From NCBI GenBank assembly GCA_934635045.1, contig CAKTZA010000004.1, positions 1-64,000 of the forward strand: a DNA stretch of 64,000 nt. The letters run 5' to 3'. The notes below the pieces were generated by a model, which was not told the origin of the DNA, made no database searches, and saw only the letters and a program-made list of their open reading frames with translations. Position numbers and translations under genes: made by a program. The stretch comes from an uncultured Kiritimatiellota bacterium (GTDB taxonomy: Bacteria > Verrucomicrobiota > Kiritimatiellia > RFP12 > UBA1067). Positions 51,170-58,873 of this stretch are shown here, piece by piece; the stretch's first letter is position 1; every line of letters begins with the position of its first letter.

Positions 51170-52096
51170 CTACCACACACTCTGCCGCGCATCCTCCAGA
51201 TTGGTGTCGTTCTCGTTCGAGTTGAACCAACTCTTGATCGAGAGGCCGATGTACTGGCTGAATTTCTCTCCGATGCGCCCGTAATGCGCCCGTGTCACCT
51301 GACCGAACTCGTTCGTCTGCGTCCGAACGCGATAGATCAGATACTCGTCGGCGGCAAGCCGCTTCGACTCCGTAATGCCCTCCGCCTTGTGGACATGGCG
51401 AAACGTGAACGACTTACGGTACGTTGCGTTCGTGTCAGCCGCATAGGCGTACTTGAACGCGCTCGTCGGATCGGTTTTCGCCACATAGAACCCATCCGCG
51501 CCATTCGGCATCTCGACCTTCAGGTGCTCGTGGAAATCGTCCCAGTCGTTCGGATTGCGCCATCCGTCAAAGACAAGGTGAAGATCGTCGTGGCGACCGT
51601 TTCCGTAGGGCGGACACCACGCCAACGTCTCCAAGTCGAGTTTCACGACAACGTTCGTGTCCGGGAACGGCTTGAAATCGACAGCGTGGAAGGCCGTCTG
51701 AACAGGCATACGCCTCTTTTTGAGACAAACCGTCGACTCCATCGTACACGCCGACCATTTCTGCGTCTCTTGCGCTTTTCGCCACTCCCATTGCCGAAAT
51801 AACGGTTGAATGGACGTCTTATAATAGCCATCCTTTTCTAAATAAGCGCGTAGGCCGCCGATTGTCTTATGCTTTGCCGCACACGTACCGTCTTTGTCCG
51901 TCTTACACGTGACGACATCTGACTTTTCGAATGTCCTTTGAAAGCAAATTGTGGCCAAAGCCCCCTCGACTGGAGTCCCCTGATCGTCTAAGACCTGAAG
52001 TCGAACATCCGCAACAGCGCCCTCGCGAAGCAGATCATAGGCAAGAACTGGGCACACGCACACAGTCAGGCATAACATCTGAACGAACAATTTCAT
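51170..52096 (-). CDS. Secreted protein with carboxypeptidase-regulatory-like N-domain
   Basis: 308 residues with a signal (KLFVQMLCLTVCVCPVLA). Residues of about 25-95 resemble a transthyretin-like/CarboxypepD_reg domain (VADVRLQVLDDQGTPVEGAL, TDKDGTCAAKHKTIGGLRAY). The rest is unassigned with several Trp and His. AT-richer composition. Its ATG overlaps the stop of the secreted hydrolase upstream (ATGA), with GGAGG before it, so the two are made together. Function unknown. Confidence 0.6.
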   Translation of the reverse strand: MKLFVQMLCLTVCVCPVLAYDLLREGAVADVRLQVLDDQGTPVEGALATICFQRTFEKSDVVTCKTDKDGTCAAKHKTIGGLRAYLEKDGYYKTSIQPLFRQWEWRKAQETQKWSACTMESTVCLKKRRMPVQTAFHAVDFKPFPDTNVVVKLDLETLAWCPPYGNGRHDDLHLVFDGWRNPNDWDDFHEHLKVEMPNGADGFYVAKTDPTSAFKYAYAADTNATYRKSFTFRHVHKAEGITESKRLAADEYLIYRVRTQTNEFGQVTRAHYGRIGEKFSQYIGLSIKSWFNSNENDTNLEDARQSVW

Positions 52097-53283
52097 TTCA
52101 AGCCTCCGATCTCAACGATCTTCCGAAAAAGCGGGTACGTGTAATGATAGGCAACATTTTTGACGTCCGAATGAAGCCACCGAAAGGAAAGTTCGTCTCC
52201 TGGTTCGCAACGAGGCCACTTGCTCGACATGAACTCCGGCGTGTTCAAGTCAAAAGACGGAATCCCATATTCGGTCAGGTTCGTTCGACCCGTCGGTGGA
52301 GACAGTGCAGGAATTCCTTGTGCCAAATGTGCATCAATAATCAAACGCGAGCTTTCTGCGTCAGAGATGGAACCTGGGCTAAGGGAAAACACGGTGTTTG
52401 TTTTGAAAACGGCAAAATCCGTGACGGCATTCGCATCAGCGACAGACCACACACGCGTATTCAACAGGCCTTTTGTTCGGAACCCCCAACCAGACCAGTC
52501 CGTCGTGCCCATGAAGCCGAGAAGTGATTTGCGCCCCTTCCAAATCTCCTGCTTGTGCCACGAGTAGCGATCACCCCAATTGCCTGACGGGCTGACGCCA
52601 TTATACCAAGCCGGATTCTGGCTATCCAAGTAGATTTCCTCAACCTCATCGCCCGATGAATAGAAGTTGACGGCAACAGACTTCACCTTGGAAAAACGCC
52701 CCTTCCACGTCAGCTTGGCGCGCGCATCATTCGGATCCTTGACAAAGAATTCGTGCCATCGCGCCACCCAGCATCGAGACGGATAATCTGTCCAATCCGC
52801 ATGAACAAGATGGTTCTCTGGCGAATAGTCGGCCAACGACGGTTCAAACGCCTCTGACGGAATCGCAGAATTGAGCATGATGAACTTGTCGACCTGCAGA
52901 CCGTAGTCCTGAATGGCCGCCGCAACAACCATCGTGCCAAGGCTGTGCGCAATCACCACCTTGCGCCCTGACGCACCATTGATGAGCGACGCGAGGCGAC
53001 GGGCGGTGACGAAGGCGTTTGAGGCGTTGACATGATAGTTGTAGGCCGGGCCGATGTCTGACTCCCACGCCACGGGACAGAACTCCATATTCGCACCCGA
53101 CTGCCAGAGCCGCTTGAACATCACCGACGCCCAGATATGCGATTCACGTTCACTCACGTTTGCGCCATGTACGAAGAAGACATTCGTCTTCTCGGCAGCA
53201 CCCGAACCTTGCGCCGCCCAGAGGGCTGCAATCAGGAGAATGGCGTTCAAAAACTTGAGCCGACCGAGCAAGCACTTCATCAT
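52093..53283 (-). CDS. Secreted alpha/beta-hydrolase (lipase-like)
   Basis: 396 residues with a signal (LKFLNAILLIAALWAAQGSG). NVFFVHGANVSERESHIWAS carries the HG oxyanion motif, and KVVIAHSLGTMVVAAAIQDY the nucleophile in AHSLG, a common lipase variant of GHSLG. The expected His near the end (FRWLHSDVKNVAYHYTY) is less certain. It resembles DUF676/PGAP1-like hydrolases. Coupled to the next secreted gene by an ATGA overlap. It follows the restriction enzyme gene by 89 bp and shares its AT-rich composition, so it may have arrived with the R-M cassette. Confidence 0.65.
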   Translation of the reverse strand: MMKCLLGRLKFLNAILLIAALWAAQGSGAAEKTNVFFVHGANVSERESHIWASVMFKRLWQSGANMEFCPVAWESDIGPAYNYHVNASNAFVTARRLASLINGASGRKVVIAHSLGTMVVAAAIQDYGLQVDKFIMLNSAIPSEAFEPSLADYSPENHLVHADWTDYPSRCWVARWHEFFVKDPNDARAKLTWKGRFSKVKSVAVNFYSSGDEVEEIYLDSQNPAWYNGVSPSGNWGDRYSWHKQEIWKGRKSLLGFMGTTDWSGWGFRTKGLLNTRVWSVADANAVTDFAVFKTNTVFSLSPGSISDAESSRLIIDAHLAQGIPALSPPTGRTNLTEYGIPSFDLNTPEFMSSKWPRCEPGDELSFRWLHSDVKNVAYHYTYPLFRKIVEIGGLK

Positions 53284-53372
53284 TCACCTCTCAATCCGAG
53301 CACAACCAAAATCTTTCGCTTCTTCTTCAACACATCCTCTGAACTCACTCGGCACACACACCACGACAAGCC

Positions 53373-54224
53373 TTATTCGGCCTTCCACTTCTCGTCAAAC
53401 CACTGTCGCTGGGTTTTCCAATACTCAGCCGCAATCTTTGCATGTTCGGCGAATCTCTTGAAATCAACATGAATGGGATAGACTCGTTGTCCCTTATAAA
53501 GATCCGAGAACACGTACATGCCATGCCATCCGTTATCAGGATATTCGTGCGTCCCTCCATCGACCATTGCGAGGAACTTTGGATTCTTCATAAAATCGCC
53601 ATCCAAGACAATGACCGTGCTCCAGAAGAACGAATGCATAGCCGCCAAAGATGGCTCGCGATCCCGTGTCACGCGGTCTCGTATGCTTGTCTTGCTTTGA
53701 ATGCATCCGTAACAAAACCGCTTTCCATCCTTATTTACGCATGTTGCAAACAGATCAAAGACGCTTCCCTTGATTTGTTCCTTCAGCCAACTGATGTCAC
53801 GCGGTTCATTGGCAAGCTCACCCGCCTTGATAATCGTATTGAGGTCTCTCTGAAGAAGAATCTCGATTCCCGTGCCGACAAGAGCATCGTTTGCCAAGAG
53901 TTTGATCATTTCCTCAAACGCATGCCCACTCGACTTCTTCCAACTCTGATCAGCGCTTACGACGCGATCAATCACGGACTTGTCGTCCAGTCCACTCTTG
54001 CGATGGATATGCACCTCATAAATTCCCCTCCAAATCAAGGCAGGCTCGATTTGCGGAAACGCCCGCATCGTTTCAAGGACAGCCACCTTGATGGCTTCCT
54101 TTTGCGCCATTCGTTCGGCCTCTTTCTCACCGACCTTCTTTTTCCGAGTCACAAGTCCTTGCAGTTCATGATCGAACGTCTTGTCATAGATAGAACGGCC
54201 ATATTCTTTATAAGTGCATTTCAT
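53373..54224 (-). CDS. Type II restriction endonuclease, putative (partner of the adjacent C5 methyltransferase)
   Basis: 283 residues, no signal. Called from context and motifs: its ATG overlaps the methyltransferase stop (ATGA), and residues of about 95-190 hold a PD-(D/E)XK-like pattern, SSGHAFEEMIKLLAND with an acidic residue in a helix and CYGCIQSKTSIRDRVTRDRE with the Lys and the Arg-rich segment seen in enzymes of the BsaWI/AgeI-like group. IVLDGDFMKNPKF follows. Recognition specificity cannot be read from the sequence. AT-rich compared with the host. The methyltransferase is encoded first, which protects DNA before the nuclease appears. Confidence 0.65.
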   Translation of the reverse strand: MKCTYKEYGRSIYDKTFDHELQGLVTRKKKVGEKEAERMAQKEAIKVAVLETMRAFPQIEPALIWRGIYEVHIHRKSGLDDKSVIDRVVSADQSWKKSSGHAFEEMIKLLANDALVGTGIEILLQRDLNTIIKAGELANEPRDISWLKEQIKGSVFDLFATCVNKDGKRFCYGCIQSKTSIRDRVTRDREPSLAAMHSFFWSTVIVLDGDFMKNPKFLAMVDGGTHEYPDNGWHGMYVFSDLYKGQRVYPIHVDFKRFAEHAKIAAEYWKTQRQWFDEKWKAE

Positions 54225-56035
54225 TTCGAGACATCCTCCATCATTTTTGAAATCGCCCGCCCCCAGGCATACGCCAACAACGGTGGCACGGCATCGCCAA
54301 TCTGCTCATACTTGTCCTGAACTTCACGATCAATGTGCGGCACAATGTAAGGCCCCCCGACGAAATCATACGAATCAGGGAATGACTGCAACCGTGCGCA
54401 TTCGCGCACGGTCAATGCGCGGTCTTCCGTTGGATGCACAAATTCGTCCAGGCAATGCGACGTGACGCATGGCGATGGCATCCCGACGGGCAGACGATAA
54501 TTCCTTTTGATGAACATCTTCTTCGGCAGTACACGACGCGACTGGAGTTCTTCGCGCGCACGTCCCGTGTAGCGCTCAAATAGTTCGCGAAGCCCTTCTC
54601 CTGGGCGAAGCAATCCGAATCGCTCCAACGTAGCCGGACGATGCTTCATCGGCATTTGGTACGAGAGTCCCTTATTGGACGACTCTTTTCGCCGCCAGAA
54701 CGAATCATCGCGCATCAGCTTCGTGAAGGCGTTTGAACGCGACAGGTAATGCGTCTCTTCGACGCCCGTATTTGGTGTCACCGACGGCAAATCGTCAAAT
54801 GCCTCTCCGACAGTCACGGCCTTTGCGACAAATGGCCGTGGCTTGCTCAAAGACATGTTCTTCAGCCTCGTGCCAAGGACAAAATAGCGTTTGCGTTTTT
54901 GCGGCACGCCAAATTTCGTCGCATCCAGAACGACCTCAATGTAGTTTCTGTAACCGGCTTTCGCCATCTCATCCTTCAATGCATCAACAATAAGGTCTTT
55001 CGACCCCTTTTCCGTCGTCTTTGTCGTGATGGCTGGCACGTTCTCGAATAGCAGAAACTTGGCATTCGTAATCTGTGCAACCCGAATGCCCTGCCGAAAC
55101 AGGAATTGCCGTTCGTCATAGAAACTCCGCGACGTGTTCCCGGCGGTCGAGAACGTCTCGCAAGGCATTCCAGAAGTGACGAGATCGATTCCACCCTTGG
55201 GACAATAGGGGAGAATGTCTTCGGCCTTAACTTTGCAGATGTCTTCGTTGATCACATGAACTTCTGGGTGGTTTGCCTCATACGTCTCGACGCACGAGCG
55301 AATTTTCTCAATTGCGACCTTTGTCGTGAATCCAGCGGCATGAAGCCCTGTGCAGAAGCCTCCAACGCCACTAAAGCAATCAACATGCGTGAATCCATTT
55401 GCCGTGAGCGGTTGGATAGAACGCAATTCGGCAATCGGGTTCTTCTTTGATTCTACAAAATAATCGACTTTATCGCATTCATGCGTGGAGGAGATTGAAA
55501 GGGAAGATAGAAAATCCATCTGTACGCCCGGTTCGCAGACGCGCAGGTTTTCGCGCGGCACCTTCAGGAGAAGCGGCGGAAGTCGGTGTGCGAGGTCTGG
55601 GTTGTTGCGGTCAGACGATTCGAGATACGCCTTGATTTCGCGCGCAATCTTCGGCGACCGCTTCGCGAAGTCCGCCGCGCGCACGATCACGCGATCCATC
55701 TCCGCCGCCAATACATCCGACGTATTCGCGGGCGCATCAGTCGTCTGGATCTTGTAGAGCAGATACCGCGTACCGTGCGCCGCACCCTTCGCCGGATAGC
55801 CGAAGTCGCGCACAAGCTCGCCGCGCGTGAACATGCCGACGAACTCCGCCGCGAAACGTCCTCCCTTCGTGCCGCTGAAGAGCCAGATTTCGTTGACCGT
55901 TTTCGCCGCCTCGGCATCGACCACATCCCCGTCCGCAAGCGGCCAGTTGTAGTAACCGGGCCAACGCTCCAGCTGTCCCGTCCTGTACGTCCCGACCAAG
56001 ACGACGTTCTTCTCTTTCTTCCCTTTGAAACTCAT
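54221..56035 (-). CDS. DNA cytosine-C5 methyltransferase with extra N-terminal domain
   Basis: 604 residues. From about 218 all the C5-MTase motifs appear: FTHVDCFSGVGGFCTGL (I), SGMPCETFSTAGN (IV, catalytic Cys at about 292), FLLFENVPAI (VI, ENV), GVPQKRKRYFVLG (VIII) and QIGDAVPPLLAYAWG (X). Residues 1-190 form a separate domain that I do not recognise firmly (VVLVGTYRTGQLERWPGYYN, AAEFVGMFTRGELVRDFGYP); it might read modified or mismatched DNA. Its DNA is GC-rich like the host, while the MTase part after about 55470 is AT-richer. The leaderless ATG at 56035 is 6 nt after TATAAT. It forms an R-M pair with the gene at 53373. Confidence 0.88.
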   Translation of the reverse strand: MSFKGKKEKNVVLVGTYRTGQLERWPGYYNWPLADGDVVDAEAAKTVNEIWLFSGTKGGRFAAEFVGMFTRGELVRDFGYPAKGAAHGTRYLLYKIQTTDAPANTSDVLAAEMDRVIVRAADFAKRSPKIAREIKAYLESSDRNNPDLAHRLPPLLLKVPRENLRVCEPGVQMDFLSSLSISSTHECDKVDYFVESKKNPIAELRSIQPLTANGFTHVDCFSGVGGFCTGLHAAGFTTKVAIEKIRSCVETYEANHPEVHVINEDICKVKAEDILPYCPKGGIDLVTSGMPCETFSTAGNTSRSFYDERQFLFRQGIRVAQITNAKFLLFENVPAITTKTTEKGSKDLIVDALKDEMAKAGYRNYIEVVLDATKFGVPQKRKRYFVLGTRLKNMSLSKPRPFVAKAVTVGEAFDDLPSVTPNTGVEETHYLSRSNAFTKLMRDDSFWRRKESSNKGLSYQMPMKHRPATLERFGLLRPGEGLRELFERYTGRAREELQSRRVLPKKMFIKRNYRLPVGMPSPCVTSHCLDEFVHPTEDRALTVRECARLQSFPDSYDFVGGPYIVPHIDREVQDKYEQIGDAVPPLLAYAWGRAISKMMEDVSK

Positions 56036-56041
56036 GCCCGT

Positions 56042-56050
56042 ATTATACCA
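56042..56050 (-). promoter_or_regulatory. Extended -10 promoter of the R-M operon
   Basis: TGGTATAAT with the methyltransferase ATG 6 nt downstream. It lies directly beyond the stop of the GH gene at 56054, so it is a fresh promoter inside a same-strand gene array. Confidence 0.7.
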
Positions 56051-56053
56051 TAC

Positions 56054-58669
56054 TCACTTCAGCTCGATGACGCCGTAGCGCATCGGGTCGAGCGGATCGA
56101 CGATGCCGTCGAAGAGGCGGTTCGTCTTCACCGCGCCGCCGTCGGACGAATAGAGCACCGCCGCGAAGCCGATCTTCGCGCCCGCCTTCAGCTGCTCGTC
56201 CAAGCCGAGGTTCGCCCACGGGATCCAGACCCAGTATTTCGTCACGCCGTTCGCGTGCCGCACGTTCGCGCGCACGTTCGCGCCGACGGACTCGAACTTC
56301 TTCATGTCGGGAATCCAGCAGTTGCGGCGGAAGACCTCGCTCTTGCCGTCCGCCCGCAGCGCGACGGAATACTCGACGCAGCTGTGCCCCTTGTAGTTCA
56401 TCCAGATGTCGTTCGCCCGCCACTCGTCCGTCTTGTCGACGTCGAACGCGAACGTCAGCGCGTCGCCCTCCACGAGCCGTTCGCGCGAATGGGGCTGCAC
56501 GTGCCGCGCGTCCTTCACCTCGGCTTCGAGGATGAAGCCCGCATCGCGCGCATAGGCGATGCGCAGCGTCGGCGCGGACGCGGGGTCGCTCCACATCGCC
56601 GCCGGCACGGGCGCGGCCGTCGCGGCGGACTTGACGCCCGGCTCCAGCGCTACGGCCGTGCAGTCGGTCTTCAGCTCTACCTGCGGCTTCTCGCGGTAGC
56701 CGCCCGGCGGCGGCGTCCACTCCGGCCCCGTGTAGTCGCCTGTCGCGTGGATGTAGACGGGATCTTCCGAGACCGTCAGCGTCTTGCCCAATGCGACGGG
56801 CGTGCCGAGGTAGTCCTCCGCCGACACGATGCCCGCGACCGGCGGCGCGACGCGCTCCTCGCCCGCCGACCGCCAGAAGACGTGAACGAAGCGCCCGTTC
56901 GCGCGGCGGCCGCTCGCGAGATACGTCTTCGGGCCGAGGCGGTGGAGCTTCATGTTGCCCTGCACGTCCGAGAGGTTGTGTGTCACCGTCGCGAACGCCT
57001 GCAGCATCGGCTTCGGCCACGCGGCCTCGTGCGCCTTGACGATCGCGCCGAACTCGTCGAGCATCGTGAAGTCGACGTGCCAGATGATCGCGCGGATGTC
57101 CTCGGTGGACATGAGCGCCATGCCGCGCGTCAGGTAGCGCGCCTGGTTCTCGTAGGAGACGGGCACGAAGTAGTTGCCCTTGCCCGTCGTCCAGCCCGTC
57201 TCGGTCATATAGACGGGCTTGTCGATCTTCGCCTCCTTCAGAAAGTCGAACAGCGCGACGAAATCCTCCCAGTATTCGCCCTCCGGCTTCGTGCCGTCCA
57301 CGTAGTGATGGACGTTGATGCCGTCGATGAGGTCGAAGTAGCCGAGCTTGTGCAGACGGCGGAAGTAGGGCAGCTTGATGCGGCTCGCGTCCGGCCCGGT
57401 GAGGAAGACGTTCGGATTGCGCTTGCGGGCCTCCTCGCAGAAGATGCGGCACATCTTCACATATTCCTCGTCCGTGCCGCGCCACTGGAAGTCGAGCTCG
57501 CCCGTCAGGCAGAGGTTGCGCTTCAGCATGTCGGGCTGCGCGTCCATGAACTTTCCGACATAGGCGCGGTAGGCGTCCCAGTCCTCGGGCGGAAACTCGC
57601 CCTGGCGGTTGCGGTCGGCGGGACGGCGCAAGGCGCGCGGCACAGGGCTGCTGTGGAACGTGAAGATCGCGTCAGCCGTCTCGTTCGGCATCCTGAAGTT
57701 CACCTTCAAATTGTCGGGCGCGAAGAACCGCTGATCCCAGCGCGAACCAAGCTTCTCCCAGAGATCAGGCGTGCCGAGAACGACCATGATGCCGTAGCGC
57801 GAGTTCTTCACGAGTTCCTTCGCAATCGGCGTGCCGCAGACGGCAACACGCCCCGGCGTCGTGATGCGTGTGCCGTCGGGATAGTCCGCCGTCGCCTCCA
57901 GCGCCCAGTAACCGCGCGTCGGGAAGTCGACCGTCGCGCGTCCGTCGCGTCCCTCGACCGTGCGGACAATCCGCCCCTTGACGTCCTTCACATCCACGCG
58001 GCAGTCGGGCTTCTGTTTGGGATAGGCGAAATCGACCGTCACCGTACCCGAATCGGCGAAGAAGACGTTTTTGAGGCGAAAGTATTTCGTCTGCCTGATT
58101 TCGTATTCGCCGCCCCGGATCGCGTGCAGGGCGTGGCGCACGAGGCGGATCTCGAAGTTCTTCACCTCGACCTTGCCGGACGTGTGCCCGAAGCGGCGCT
58201 GCCATTCGCAGCGATAGGACTTGCGGATGACGTTCGGCAGGTCGACTCCGACCGAGACGCGACGGAAGTCCGCGCTCTCGCCGAGGACGTAGGTGTCCTC
58301 GCGCTTGCCGGTGAAGGTGTTCGGCCAGAGCCACGTCGGCGCGCGGCTCCCGTCGTCCTTCAGCGGCTGAAGGCGCAGCGCGACCGCATCGCCCGTCACG
58401 CCCGCCGTGCGGTAGTCGAACGAGACGATGAACGTCCACGGACGCTCCCATCCGCCGTCCCACGCAAGCGCGAACGGCGTATCGCGGATCTCCGCCGCCG
58501 AGTCGAGCGGAATCGTCCGCACGTCCGGCGCCGCGAAGATGATTTCCGTTCGGTCGGGACGCTCGACGGGGACGGGCTTCTTCGGGGCGTGCCGGTCGCA
58601 GCATCCGCCGATCAGAGCGGCGGCCACCACCGCGCATCCGAGGTTCAATAGGCTTTTCGTTGCTTTCAT
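56054..58669 (-). CDS. Lipoprotein glycoside hydrolase with CBM9-like C-terminus
   Basis: 871 residues. The signal ends in a lipobox (VVAAALIGGCC). Residues of about 40-290 are beta-sandwich domains. Residues of about 300-560 are a clan GH-A-type barrel with LCLTGELDFQWRG where an acid/base NEP is expected, DGINVHHYVDGTKPEGEYWE and VYMTETGWTTGKG carrying a candidate nucleophile Glu. Residues of about 690-871 resemble a CBM9/DOMON-like domain (EAEVKDARHVQPHSRERLVE, GDALTFAFDVDKTDEWRAND) ending MRYGVIELK. It is a paralog of the gene at 62301, whose acid/base motif is a normal NEP. GH39/GH5-like family, substrate unknown. An AGGAG site precedes the ATG. Confidence 0.75.
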   Translation of the reverse strand: MKATKSLLNLGCAVVAAALIGGCCDRHAPKKPVPVERPDRTEIIFAAPDVRTIPLDSAAEIRDTPFALAWDGGWERPWTFIVSFDYRTAGVTGDAVALRLQPLKDDGSRAPTWLWPNTFTGKREDTYVLGESADFRRVSVGVDLPNVIRKSYRCEWQRRFGHTSGKVEVKNFEIRLVRHALHAIRGGEYEIRQTKYFRLKNVFFADSGTVTVDFAYPKQKPDCRVDVKDVKGRIVRTVEGRDGRATVDFPTRGYWALEATADYPDGTRITTPGRVAVCGTPIAKELVKNSRYGIMVVLGTPDLWEKLGSRWDQRFFAPDNLKVNFRMPNETADAIFTFHSSPVPRALRRPADRNRQGEFPPEDWDAYRAYVGKFMDAQPDMLKRNLCLTGELDFQWRGTDEEYVKMCRIFCEEARKRNPNVFLTGPDASRIKLPYFRRLHKLGYFDLIDGINVHHYVDGTKPEGEYWEDFVALFDFLKEAKIDKPVYMTETGWTTGKGNYFVPVSYENQARYLTRGMALMSTEDIRAIIWHVDFTMLDEFGAIVKAHEAAWPKPMLQAFATVTHNLSDVQGNMKLHRLGPKTYLASGRRANGRFVHVFWRSAGEERVAPPVAGIVSAEDYLGTPVALGKTLTVSEDPVYIHATGDYTGPEWTPPPGGYREKPQVELKTDCTAVALEPGVKSAATAAPVPAAMWSDPASAPTLRIAYARDAGFILEAEVKDARHVQPHSRERLVEGDALTFAFDVDKTDEWRANDIWMNYKGHSCVEYSVALRADGKSEVFRRNCWIPDMKKFESVGANVRANVRHANGVTKYWVWIPWANLGLDEQLKAGAKIGFAAVLYSSDGGAVKTNRLFDGIVDPLDPMRYGVIELK

Positions 58670-58722
58670 CTTTTAGACTCCTGATTTGGATTGTAGCGAA
58701 AATCTGTTCCTTGTGTCAATGT

Positions 58723-58847
58723 GCCTGCGGCGCTGAACACGAAGGTGACGGAGTTTGTGAGACACGGAGTTTTGTTAACCCAGTCTCTCCTATGCCCTCT
58801 CTCCGTGCCTCCGCTTCTCATGTTTCTCCGTGTTCAGCGCCGCAGGC
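58723..58847. repeat. 125-bp palindromic element with 19-bp perfect arms and ACGGAG core
   Basis: GCCTGCGGCGCTGAACACG at 58723-58741 is the exact reverse complement of 58829-58847. The interior holds several ACGGAG/CTCCGTG units. It fills most of the 204-bp gap between the GH2 and lipoprotein genes (58670-58873). Folded RNA or DNA would form a long hairpin. Confidence 0.85.
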
Positions 58848-58873
58848 CCTCGATCAAGGCTGCCGTTTCTCAT

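Noticed and set aside
58742..58830. ACGGAG/CTCCGTG units considered as a CRISPR-like array
   Set aside because: No equal-length spacers; the pattern is a palindrome with internal short repeats.
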